63,530 nucleotides of DNA. It comes from CAZDIO01 sp964505555. GTDB lineage: Bacteria > Bdellovibrionota_C > UBA2361 > SZUA-149 > CAZDIO01. Position 1 is the stretch's first letter; each line of letters opens with the position of its first letter. The DNA lies in contig CAZDIO010000116.1 in the NCBI GenBank assembly GCA_964505555.1, positions 1 to 63,530 of the forward strand, read 5' to 3'. The position numbers and the translations under genes were made by a program. The notes below the pieces were generated by a model, which did no database searches, had not been told where the DNA came from, and worked only from the letters and a program-made list of their open reading frames with translations. Shown here piece after piece: positions 1-8,728 of the stretch.

Positions 1-12
1 GCCAACGAGGGT

Positions 13-45
13 TCGAGATAGCTTCGCTTCGCTCGCAACGACAGG
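13..45. repeat. Partial copy of hairpin repeat family A
   Basis: This is one arm of the interspersed repeat that recurs at 3897-3998, 19177-19251, 24325-24415 and 53124-53229. It carries the arm core GCTTCGCTTCGCTCGCAACG followed by ACAGG. The other arm would lie to the left of the window. It lies just beyond the 3' end of the topoisomerase gene, the same sort of place as the other copies. Confidence 0.8.
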
Positions 46-82
46 GGTTTTCTCAGACTTACAGGTAAGTTGAACTCCAAGC

Positions 83-2347
83 TTAAACTTTTTCACTGAT
101 GACTTCCTGAATAACTCTTACCACGGGGCCACCCCGTTTAATCACCTTCAACCCTCGCTTCGCTCTTCCCGTAGGGGTCAACTCGCTCAAAGATATCTCA
201 CGGACTGCACCCCCGTGCAATTCAAGTGTTAGCTTTTCACTGCCAGAAACACTACACGCCGATGCCATCGCATCATCATCTGGAAGTTTTTGAATGATCA
301 CCCCTTTTCCTGCTCCTGTTAACACCGGAACTTCAGAGATCGGAAAGATCACCCCATACCCTTGGGTACTGACACTAAAAAGATATTTCTTTTCAATGGT
401 AATCACCCCACTGAGCACATCGTTCTCACCTAAACGAACCAATCGTTTTCCGGTGCGCTTTGTCTCACTTAATTCGCTCATCGGATAGCGAAAACCGTAT
501 CCATCTCGAGAATAGAGAAACACTTCCTGTTCCACTTTTTTCGCTTCTCCAGAGTCACTTTTTAAAAGACAACAATCAACAATCTGCTCTCCGTCTTGGA
601 AGCGAAACATTTTTTGTACCGGTTCTCCAAACCCACTGGTTGAAGAAACATCAATGATTTTACAGACAAAAACATTTCCAAAGTTTGTGAATAACGAAAG
701 TAAATCCTTGGTTGACGATTTTCGCACGAAGAAAAGTTTATCTTGTGGTCGAACCTTGGTTTTGCTTGCGTCGTTATTAGCCCCAATTCGCTTCAACCAG
801 CCATCTTTGGTAACGATGACATGAACCTCTTCATGTTTTACATATGATTCTGCATCAAATGTCGGCTCGGTATAATCATTTTCAATTCGACAACGGCGCT
901 CATCCCCATGTTCTTTAAGGATTCGTTGCAGATCTTCTGCCACGACCCCGCGCAAGGCTTTCTCACTTGCAAGGAGCTGATTGATAGCCTTTACACGATC
1001 TGCTTTCTCTTTTAGTTCACCGTCAATTTCGCCCACAGAAGTTTCTGAAAGTTGATGAAGGCGAAGGTCGACGACAAAAAACGCTTGAATTTCTGTCAGC
1101 TCAAACCGTTTTTGAAGTTTTGTCGCAGCGTCAGAGCGTCCTTCACTTTTTCTGATGATGCGAATCACCTCTGCAATTGCATCGATGATCTTCATCAGAC
1201 CCTCAAGGAGATGGATTCTTTCTTCGAGGAGTCCTCGCTCAAAGAGAAGCTTTGCTCGTGTTACTGAGATACGAAATTTCACAAAATGCATGAGCATATC
1301 TCGAAGCGAGAGCAGAAGAGGCCTTCCGGTAAAGGGATTTTCCGTCGGCACAAGAGCAGTAAGATTCACATTAAAATTCGTTTGTAGAGATGTTTGCTTA
1401 AAAAGAAAAGCAATTGCTGCCTCTGCATCCGCATCCGGTGCTAACTCAAGCACAATACGAACAATGTTTGTAGATTCATCGCGCACGTCTAAGAGCTGAG
1501 GAATTTTTTTAGCAATAATAAAGTCAGCGATTTTTTCAATCAGTGCTGATTTATCAATTCCATAAGGGATCGCTGTGATAACCAGTTGCTTCCGATCACG
1601 CTTCAAAGTCTCTACGGTGTATTCTGCACGCATGCGAATACTGCCTCGACCCGTTTTGTAAATCTCTTTCAGTTCGTCTCGTGAATTTAAAATGGCGCAA
1701 CCCGTAGGGAAATCTGGTCCTTTGATCAGATTGTACAGTTTGGTATCAGAAACGTCGTCATCACTCAGTAAGAGCAGAAGAGATTTTATGAGCTCGGTAA
1801 GATTATGAGGAGGAATGGAAGTAGCCATTCCCACCGCAATGCCCGCAGCTCCGTTGATGAGAAGGTTTGGCACCCGAGAGGGGAAAACTACCGGTTCTTT
1901 TGTTGTTTGATCGAAATTGTCACGTTGGGGAACAGTCTCTTCACCGATATCGCCGATTACTTCCAGAGCAAATTTGGTAAGTCGCGCCTCTGTATACCGG
2001 TATGCTGCAGCTTCATCCCCATCGAGGGATCCAAAATTCCCCTGCCCGTCAACGAGTGGATAGCGGAGACTAAAGTCCTGAGCCATTCGCACCATGGCAT
2101 CATAACAGGCGACATCGCCATGAGGATGGTAACGAGCAAGAACTTCACCAACAACCGCTGCTGACTTTCGGTGCTGCTTTTCTGGATTCAGGTGAAGGTT
2201 GTGAAGCATCGCATAGAGGATTCGGCGTTGTACTGGCTTTAGACCATCGCGCACATCGGGGAGTGCTCGACCACTGACAACACTCAACGCGTAAGTTAAA
2301 TAACGTGTTTTTGTTTCCTCAATAAAGGGAACATCAATTACTGACAT
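83..2347 (-). CDS. parC: Type IIA DNA topoisomerase subunit A (ParC/GyrA family)
   Basis: This is the DNA-cleaving subunit of topoisomerase IV or gyrase, which with ParE/GyrB passes one duplex through another using ATP. The protein has 754 residues from the ATG at 2347, which follows a strong GGAGAGGAG ribosome site; an upstream in-frame start lacks one. The breakage-reunion domain is complete: the HPHGD motif is near residues 74-78 and the catalytic tyrosine is Tyr118 in RYTE. The NLLINGAAGIAVGMAT segment and a C-terminal beta-propeller region follow. Length is near E. coli ParC (about 750), the ACYDAMV context is ParC-like, and I see no QRRGGKG GyrA box, so ParC is preferred. A GyrA serving both roles cannot be excluded. 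The residue at the quinolone-determining Ser position is Val79. Confidence 0.9.
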   Translation of the reverse strand: MSVIDVPFIEETKTRYLTYALSVVSGRALPDVRDGLKPVQRRILYAMLHNLHLNPEKQHRKSAAVVGEVLARYHPHGDVACYDAMVRMAQDFSLRYPLVDGQGNFGSLDGDEAAAYRYTEARLTKFALEVIGDIGEETVPQRDNFDQTTKEPVVFPSRVPNLLINGAAGIAVGMATSIPPHNLTELIKSLLLLLSDDDVSDTKLYNLIKGPDFPTGCAILNSRDELKEIYKTGRGSIRMRAEYTVETLKRDRKQLVITAIPYGIDKSALIEKIADFIIAKKIPQLLDVRDESTNIVRIVLELAPDADAEAAIAFLFKQTSLQTNFNVNLTALVPTENPFTGRPLLLSLRDMLMHFVKFRISVTRAKLLFERGLLEERIHLLEGLMKIIDAIAEVIRIIRKSEGRSDAATKLQKRFELTEIQAFFVVDLRLHQLSETSVGEIDGELKEKADRVKAINQLLASEKALRGVVAEDLQRILKEHGDERRCRIENDYTEPTFDAESYVKHEEVHVIVTKDGWLKRIGANNDASKTKVRPQDKLFFVRKSSTKDLLSLFTNFGNVFVCKIIDVSSTSGFGEPVQKMFRFQDGEQIVDCCLLKSDSGEAKKVEQEVFLYSRDGYGFRYPMSELSETKRTGKRLVRLGENDVLSGVITIEKKYLFSVSTQGYGVIFPISEVPVLTGAGKGVIIQKLPDDDAMASACSVSGSEKLTLELHGGAVREISLSELTPTGRAKRGLKVIKRGGPVVRVIQEVISEKV

Positions 2348-2513
2348 CTCTCTCCTCTCCAAGTAACGACATCTGCCATACGGCAATTTTGATAACTTTC
2401 ATAAAGAACAGAGCGTGCTGTTCTTTTTCAGATTCCTGTTTCATGGAAAATCCATAAAAGAATGTAAATATCAAGACGACACAGTACTACAAATAGTTGT
2501 AAGGTACACCCCT

Positions 2514-3722
2514 ATGAGTGAATCGACCTTTTCTTCCTATAGCGCACAAAATTCTCGACTGACAGATGCTATAGAGAGGCATCAACGTTTAGCACCCTTT
2601 ATAGCAGCAGCAGTAGCTCTGCTTTTGGGTTTAATGATTGTGGAGATACTGTGCCGTTTTATCGTTGAACAGGAGGATCAGGTTGGAACGCCGAAACGGT
2701 TACTTTTTACTGAATATGACCCAACCTATGGTTGGAGGTTAAGAAAAAACTTTGAAGGCACAAACTTCCAGTCGGAGGGAGATGGGGTCTCTTATTTTAT
2801 TAATAGCGACGGGTATCGTGGCGCCCCCGTGAAGGAAAGAGTGGGAAGATCTCGTGTGTTGATTATTGGAGAATCAACAGGATTTGGTTTAGGGGTTGAA
2901 GGGGGGCAGGTTTTTTCAAATCTTTTATCTCAGCATTTGCAGAATAAAGTTCGAAATGGAGTTGAGCTGATCAATGTATCAGTGCCCGGATATAGCTTCG
3001 ATCAAGAGCTTCTTAAACTAGAAAACGAAGGAAAGAAATATTCACCGGAGTTAGTTTTATTGGTTCTTTCTACCGATACCATTTATTCTATTCGCTACCC
3101 TGCACACCGGCTCTTATATCCAGATACGGTCACGGATTATGCAAAACCATATTTTTTACAGACAACAGATGAGAAGCAAGCCACCGTTCTTCAATTAGAA
3201 AACCAACCTCCAGCAGAGACTTTCAGTGAAGATCGGGTGGAATACTGGAAGATGCAACATACTCCAGAAGGTTTTCTTGGAGTGATGGGAAGGTATCTCT
3301 CTTCGGCGGAGTACCTTCATCAATCATTGAAGTATATTAACACAGAACATCTCTTTGGAAGACCGGAGATCTACCCAGCATACCAATCAAATTCTGAAAA
3401 CTGGCAACTCCTTCTTCAGCTCCTCTATCGGTTTAAAGATCTTTCTAAAAGATTACAAGCAGCCGAGATGCTTGTAATCTTACCAACAAAAGAAACTTTT
3501 ACGATGGAACGAGTATATCCAATGGCACACCATCGATTAAAACTCGGATGCATCCAAGCACAAATTCATTGTGTCGATCTTCTCAACGAAATTCAAGGTG
3601 GAGGAGGAAAGACGTTGTATGCAGGGAGATATCTTAATGTTGAAGGACACCAGACAGTGAAAAACGCTCTTGAAGAGCCGGTACAAACTATCCTTAACAA
3701 CATTCAAGCAAATCGGCGATAA
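2514..3722 (+). CDS. Membrane-anchored SGNH/GDSL-like hydrolase
   Basis: The 402-residue protein starts at the ATG at 2514, which has AAGG nine bases upstream; the open frame extends further 5' but without a site. One hydrophobic segment (about residues 30-50, IAAAVALLLGLMIVEIL) anchors it. The rest resembles SGNH hydrolases: a block I serine in LIIGESTGFGLG and a final YLNVEGH block where the usual DxxH aspartate is Asn. SGNH enzymes of this layout often act on acyl groups of surface polysaccharides, but the substrate is unknown. The altered block V and weak block III leave open whether it is catalytically active. It is divergent from the topoisomerase gene and converges on the beta-helix gene. 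Confidence 0.65.
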   Translation: MSESTFSSYSAQNSRLTDAIERHQRLAPFIAAAVALLLGLMIVEILCRFIVEQEDQVGTPKRLLFTEYDPTYGWRLRKNFEGTNFQSEGDGVSYFINSDGYRGAPVKERVGRSRVLIIGESTGFGLGVEGGQVFSNLLSQHLQNKVRNGVELINVSVPGYSFDQELLKLENEGKKYSPELVLLVLSTDTIYSIRYPAHRLLYPDTVTDYAKPYFLQTTDEKQATVLQLENQPPAETFSEDRVEYWKMQHTPEGFLGVMGRYLSSAEYLHQSLKYINTEHLFGRPEIYPAYQSNSENWQLLLQLLYRFKDLSKRLQAAEMLVILPTKETFTMERVYPMAHHRLKLGCIQAQIHCVDLLNEIQGGGGKTLYAGRYLNVEGHQTVKNALEEPVQTILNNIQANRR

Positions 3723-3768
3723 CAGATTAGGAGTAACCTCCCTCCAACTAAACTGCACCCTAGATTTC

Positions 3769-3841
3769 ACTTCTACTTAGACTTCTCCTTAAGCTTAGCC
3801 TTGAGCTTACACTTTTCTCTTCTACTCAAACTCTCTTACTC
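3769..3841. repeat. Hexamer-periodic CTTNNN low-complexity repeat (family C, single arm)
   Basis: The stretch repeats CTT or ACTT about every six bases (CTTAGACTTCTCCTTAAGCT and on). The same composition makes up the long inverted repeat at 29341-29461, but here there is only one arm, so it would not fold into a long hairpin. It lies between two converging genes. Confidence 0.6.
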
Positions 3842-3896
3842 TAATAAGCCCTTTGGGACTCCTCCCCTTTAGTCATTAGCAAGGTGCACGCCGCTT

Positions 3897-3998
3897 CCTG
3901 TCGTTGCGAGCCGGGAGGCCCGGCCGCCGGGCGAAGCGAAGCAATCTCATACTACAAATAAGGGTTCGAGATTGCTTCGCTTCGCTCGCAACGACAGG
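3897..3998. repeat. Hairpin repeat family A, full copy with GC-rich insert
   Basis: The left arm (3897-3910 and 3931-3949) and right arm (3968-3998) are reverse complements of about 31 bases. The left arm is interrupted by a 20-base GC-rich block at 3911-3930 that has no counterpart on the right. The element sits between two converging genes (SGNH protein and beta-helix protein) and could end transcription from both sides. Confidence 0.85.
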
Positions 3999-4083
3999 AA
4001 CGAAACGTCATTTTGTTAGAGGCTCTGCGGCTAAGAAATTTACTGCTGACTTTTGAGAATGCTTTTTTTAGGCAAACATCCTT

Positions 4084-7000
4084 TTACCGTTCAAACGCTC
4101 CCGGATCGTAAGCTCCCGCCCCGTTACGACCAACTCCTGGAATATCGTGTGGACGAATCGTCCCATTTCGGTCGACAAAAGGAGAGGGAAGATTCATTAC
4201 GGAACCAACGTTCGGGTCTCCTGCATCAAGGACTGGAGAGGTGCTCTTTAAACGAAAATCCCAGGCGGTGTGTCTTTGATAGTTTTCAAATTGGGGATCT
4301 ACGCTGTAACGACTATGTGAACCCTCAGGGTATGCTGGATTATCAGGACGAGGGCGGGAGAAGAAATTATAGTCAGAGTCAATCACGCTTAGATTATTTG
4401 GCTCAACTACAAAATATGATTCGTAGGCGATGTTATTTCTGATTTTTAAGTTCGTGAAGTTTCCAAAGAGTTGGAGGCACCGATAACCACTGTTTGCCGG
4501 GCCAAGCCAACCACAAGTATTGTGATGAATAAAAATGTTTTTACCATTGTACATCGCAATTCCCGGGGAGTCTCCACCGACCGTTCCGTAATGATTATTG
4601 TATAAAACATTTCCATAGATCTCGATATCTTCGTGGATTCCGCCATCATTCGTGTGGAAGTAAATCAGTTGGGTAAAGTCTGATAATATATTATAGCGGA
4701 TCTTCCAATTGTAAGTTCGATCAAGATCGAGTCCATCTTGGTGCCCATCGGTATCATAACAATCATAGAAGTGATTGTACTCGACGACAACATCTCTTCC
4801 TCCTGCTCGCATCGCATCGCCTGCATTATGAACGTTGTTCCAACTGATCGTTGCCCCATTTGAACCAAAAGCAATTGAGGTGCCATACGTTCCAGACATT
4901 TCATTATTCTCAATCAGTAAATTTTCAGTCTTATCTGCTCCGCGGGCATGGATGCTTGTCCCAACGCCAAGACCTTCGCCATCTCCGTTATCATGAATAA
5001 AGTTGTTTACGATTTGAATGCCGGTCATGACGGAGGGATTATCACTATGAGAACTAATGTAAACAATCTCATCTCCTTTAAATTTACTGATATCAAAACC
5101 TTCAACTCTAATATAATCTCTTCCAAAAACATCAACGGCGGAGGTCAAATCAGTAATGGCAATAGTGTGGCTCGCTGGTGATTGACGATTTGTTGTCATT
5201 ACATAGAGCCGTTGCGGAGCTCTACTATAATCAATAACAAACTCTCCAGGTTGATCGAGAAGTGCGAGGTGATTTAATAAAATGTATCGATTAAACTCAA
5301 CAACGGAGGAGGGGAGTGCATTAAACGTTATTGACCCACCGCTGTAACTATTGATCTGTCGATAATATTTATCGCTGAATTCGTCTTTAAATTTGACATA
5401 TCCTCCAGTCCAAAAACCATTAGCTCTCCCTGCGTGATCGGCCCGAAGTTTTAAAGAGGTTGTCGTAAATTGTTGAGGTGTTGCCATCTCAGTCCAAGTA
5501 AAGTGTTCATTTGTTTGATTGGGATCGCTTGCATATTGCAGGCGGGTTCCCCCATCAAAAAGCCAATCCTTACTGATTCCTGTGGTGAGTCCATTGGGAA
5601 GATCGATATAATAAATGTCTTGCCACGATGGGCTATTGCCACAGGCCGATTGTGAACTACAACGTGTCCATGCTCCAGAAATCGTTCGGGATCCATCTAA
5701 TCGCACACGACATTTCCCATGGGGATCCCCTGGAGTATCATCCGTTTTAATTTCGCCACGAGGTCCGTGACATTCATCTCCAGAAAATGGCCGATAAATA
5801 ATTGGTTTTCCTTCTTCTCCAGTGTTTACTGGCGCGATCGTTTCTTTATAGACTCCGGCTTTAACACACACGGTTTGATTTTTTGTAACGATATTATTTG
5901 CCTTTGAAATTGTTCTCCAAGGAAGTGCTTCTGTTCCCGGATTGGAGTCATTTCCTGATGGAGATACAACGTAGGTACACGGTGTTGATGGGATGTCAGA
6001 GGAGGTTACCGTAATGGTTACATCATCTGAGGCACTTAAAGCACTATCAGAGGCTGTAAGACGAAGAAGATAAGTCCCTGCTACCGAAAAATTTACTGTG
6101 GTATCGGTCGCTGCGGAATTTCCAAAAGTGACGGTGCCAGGTCCAGAGACTTTGCTCCATGATTTTGTTACGTTCGCACCTTCTGGAAGCCCATCATCGG
6201 TAATAGTGCCATTCAGAGCTACGCTTGCCGGAAAGGTTACGGTTTGATTTGGTCCTGCAGAGACTAGAGGCGCTTGATTATCAAGAGGGGAGTCTCCACT
6301 GGCAGTAACAAAAATCCCATCTTGAATATTCATAATATAGCCGATCCCTCCAACGGTGTTAGAAAACACACGGAGAAGTTCAGAGGAGTACTCTGCTGAT
6401 GGTGTTAGGGCACGGGTAAGAGAGAGGCCATAGAAATTTTGACCGGTGGTCTCGTGGATCCCGATATCAAGTGCTCCAGCCGTTTGTAACGTGAGTGAAT
6501 CAGGAGAAAGTGCGTCTCCTTGGGGATCGTAGATGCGAGTAACAAGTTGAGTGCTTGACTGACTCAGATCAAACAATTTATGCCAATCGGCAGCTCCTAA
6601 GAAGGTGTTTACTGAACTTGCGATAGTATCGTTTATTGTTCCATGGAAGCCGGTTGCTTGCGATGCATAAGCCCATTCAATCAGAGGAGAGCTCTGAGTG
6701 CGGTGCCCATAAAAGAGACTTTGTACAAGAACGCGTTTGGGTGCGGAGCAGGTTACTTCAAAGGAGCCCACATTGTTTGGGCCTAAGAATTGATTAAGAT
6801 AAAGATGGTACTGCGATCGAGGAGCGATAACTTGTGATGCGCTGTGAATAACGGTTCCTAATCTGTTTCGCACTTTGATGTTTGCAGTGACAGACAAACC
6901 AAGTGGATTTGCAATCTCTCCCCAATTTGAAGCGTTGCCCATGGTTGAAGCGGGAATTGGCCCAGCTCCGCAGGAACCTGGAAGTGCTCGGAGAGGAAAC

Positions 7001-7770
7001 GCAAAGTTATACAGAGATCCCTTTTTGCTAAACCGAGTAAGAAAAGCATCATATGGTTGTGCTAAATTTGTAGGAGTAATTCGATAAAGCCCCACCTTTT
7101 TGCCCTGAGGATGTCCCAGTGCAAAGTCTTTTCTTGCTCCTCGGGGAAGATTTGTAATCTGAAACGTCGCCTCACTATCAAGAGCACCATCTTCCTTATA
7201 CACACGCACTTTGGCACTCAGTGGAGAGGAGCTAGAGTTTACAACAGAAAGCCAATTAAAAACCGGCTGTGCGTTTCCCCCTTCAGGATTCATTGAATTA
7301 TATACACCGAAACTTTCACCAATCAGCGGTGCTCTAACAGGCAGTGCATACGCATACTCAACCTCCTTATTTGCATCTGGAGCACTCAAGCGATAGATTG
7401 CAGTGAGGCAGTTAATTTTTATATCAGCGCCGTTTGCGCCGGAGGTTCTTGTGATAAGATACGTTCCGTAAGCATCATCCATGACAAAATCAGTTAGGAG
7501 AAGGTGCGCCGTTCCTAAGCCATGAAGATTTAAGGTGCGGTTTGTAATCGTTTCATTTGCATTGTTAAGGATTTTGACGTTCAAAGAGATAGCTTTGGAA
7601 GAGATGTTGTTGCATTCAAGAACGTTTAAATGTTTGTTAAAACTGTTCCAGACTCCCGTAGCTGGTAAGGTGACCCCTTCTGAATATGCGGAACTACAAA
7701 CAAGCAAATTTGCTTGAAGTATAAAGATAAAAAATAGTGAAAAAGATGATCTTTTCTTGAACCTACGCAT
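4084..7770 (-). CDS. Large secreted protein: repeated beta modules, PKD-like domain, parallel beta-helix
   Basis: The 1228-residue protein begins with a signal peptide (residues 1-30, basic then SLFFIFILQANLLVCSSAYS). Residues about 35-490 hold three related modules of roughly 140 residues, each with an LNVKILN/AKVRVYK/ANIKVRN strand followed by a PRG or PRSQ turn. Residues about 500-595 form a PKD/Ig-like domain (AGPNQTVTFPASVALNGT start). From about 600 on, the PSGNDSNPGTEALPWRTIS segment and a run of short NN/HDN repeats mark a right-handed parallel beta-helix of the DUF1565/pectate-lyase fold. Such proteins bind or cleave polysaccharide at the cell surface or outside the cell. No catalytic triad could be assigned. 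The gene stands alone, with hairpin repeats downstream. Confidence 0.7.
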   Translation of the reverse strand: MRRFKKRSSFSLFFIFILQANLLVCSSAYSEGVTLPATGVWNSFNKHLNVLECNNISSKAISLNVKILNNANETITNRTLNLHGLGTAHLLLTDFVMDDAYGTYLITRTSGANGADIKINCLTAIYRLSAPDANKEVEYAYALPVRAPLIGESFGVYNSMNPEGGNAQPVFNWLSVVNSSSSPLSAKVRVYKEDGALDSEATFQITNLPRGARKDFALGHPQGKKVGLYRITPTNLAQPYDAFLTRFSKKGSLYNFAFPLRALPGSCGAGPIPASTMGNASNWGEIANPLGLSVTANIKVRNRLGTVIHSASQVIAPRSQYHLYLNQFLGPNNVGSFEVTCSAPKRVLVQSLFYGHRTQSSPLIEWAYASQATGFHGTINDTIASSVNTFLGAADWHKLFDLSQSSTQLVTRIYDPQGDALSPDSLTLQTAGALDIGIHETTGQNFYGLSLTRALTPSAEYSSELLRVFSNTVGGIGYIMNIQDGIFVTASGDSPLDNQAPLVSAGPNQTVTFPASVALNGTITDDGLPEGANVTKSWSKVSGPGTVTFGNSAATDTTVNFSVAGTYLLRLTASDSALSASDDVTITVTSSDIPSTPCTYVVSPSGNDSNPGTEALPWRTISKANNIVTKNQTVCVKAGVYKETIAPVNTGEEGKPIIYRPFSGDECHGPRGEIKTDDTPGDPHGKCRVRLDGSRTISGAWTRCSSQSACGNSPSWQDIYYIDLPNGLTTGISKDWLFDGGTRLQYASDPNQTNEHFTWTEMATPQQFTTTSLKLRADHAGRANGFWTGGYVKFKDEFSDKYYRQINSYSGGSITFNALPSSVVEFNRYILLNHLALLDQPGEFVIDYSRAPQRLYVMTTNRQSPASHTIAITDLTSAVDVFGRDYIRVEGFDISKFKGDEIVYISSHSDNPSVMTGIQIVNNFIHDNGDGEGLGVGTSIHARGADKTENLLIENNEMSGTYGTSIAFGSNGATISWNNVHNAGDAMRAGGRDVVVEYNHFYDCYDTDGHQDGLDLDRTYNWKIRYNILSDFTQLIYFHTNDGGIHEDIEIYGNVLYNNHYGTVGGDSPGIAMYNGKNIFIHHNTCGWLGPANSGYRCLQLFGNFTNLKIRNNIAYESYFVVEPNNLSVIDSDYNFFSRPRPDNPAYPEGSHSRYSVDPQFENYQRHTAWDFRLKSTSPVLDAGDPNVGSVMNLPSPFVDRNGTIRPHDIPGVGRNGAGAYDPGAFER

Positions 7771-8001
7771 TCCCGTAACCGTGTAAAATTAATCCCTGGT
7801 AAGCCAACCTATCGGTAACTTCTTAGATAGAAATAAGCCTACAACGCTCCACCTGCTATAAAATGTGTCCTAAGAAAGTGAAATGCAAAAAACGATCCAT
7901 ACTTGTAGTTCTTCTTTTTTATAATGCTGTTGATAGGTGGATTAAGCGAGACAATTAAGCCGCATAATCGATTACAAAAGCCTTACGTTTAATCATAAGT
8001 T

Positions 8002-8718
8002 TCATTTATTTGAAGGCCGCAAACGGTATAAAATTATCACCGCAAGAAGTGTTCGCATAGGGTACCACAATGCTTTTAAAAATGTAATCATTGATTTTCC
8101 TTGTTCACGAGGAAGGACCACAACGGGATATTCATCGATAGTGAAGCCATTTCTTACGGCAGAAAAGAGAAGTTCTGCATGAGCATCTTCTAAGGGAAGA
8201 GTGCTCATATGTTTTGCTGCTTTTGGAGAGAGAATTTTTAGACCATTACTAACATCGCTAAACGTTCTTTTTGTGAGAAATCGTAACAATGAACAAAAGA
8301 AGCGGTTTCCTAAGCCACGAACAAAACTTGTTGGTTTGCCCGCAGGATGGAGAAAACGTGAGGCAAGAAGAATATCTAGAGATCCAGTTTGATTGCGGTG
8401 TTTAAATTCAGTAATCATTTTGCAGAGATCTTCTACCCGATGTTGTCCATCAGCATCAAAAAAACAGATAAAAGGACGCTCTTCCAAGATTGATACCATC
8501 AAGCCTGAGCGAAGTGCTTCAACATAACCAAGGTTTTGAGGGTGCTGCAAATAATCAAAGCCATGCTCAGCTAACATTCGATCTGTCTCATCGCTTGATC
8601 CATCATCAATGACAAGCAGATCAAGATCAGGAAGTTCTCGACGCAACGCTTGACAGAGCGAGACAACACTCATTCGTTCATTATAAGAAGGAAGGACGAT
8701 TAACCCTTTTTTATGCAT
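8002..8718 (-). CDS. Family 2 glycosyltransferase (DPM1/polyprenyl-phosphate type)
   Basis: The 238-residue protein is a GT-A fold glycosyltransferase. The nucleotide-sugar site shows as VIDDGSSDETD near residues 37-47 and the metal-binding motif as FFDADGQH near residue 88. A short hydrophobic C-terminus may touch the membrane. Enzymes of this type typically move a sugar onto a polyprenyl phosphate, which GT-C membrane enzymes then use. That fits the gene directly upstream, a polytopic GT-C-like protein that ends 10 bp before this start. The pair lies at the end of the Tad operon and could glycosylate surface or pilus proteins, but this is inference from position only. Confidence 0.8.
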   Translation of the reverse strand: MHKKGLIVLPSYNERMSVVSLCQALRRELPDLDLLVIDDGSSDETDRMLAEHGFDYLQHPQNLGYVEALRSGLMVSILEERPFICFFDADGQHRVEDLCKMITEFKHRNQTGSLDILLASRFLHPAGKPTSFVRGLGNRFFCSLLRFLTKRTFSDVSNGLKILSPKAAKHMSTLPLEDAHAELLFSAVRNGFTIDEYPVVVLPREQGKSMITFLKALWYPMRTLLAVIILYRLRPSNK

Positions 8719-8728
8719 TTCAACCTTT

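Noticed and set aside
1805..2164. 119-codon plus-strand frame inside parC
   Set aside because: It is the antisense of the conserved breakage-reunion domain; no start signal or family match.
4053..4442. 129-codon plus-strand frame at the end of the beta-helix gene
   Set aside because: It is antisense to the beta-helix repeats, and its sequence has no recognisable features.
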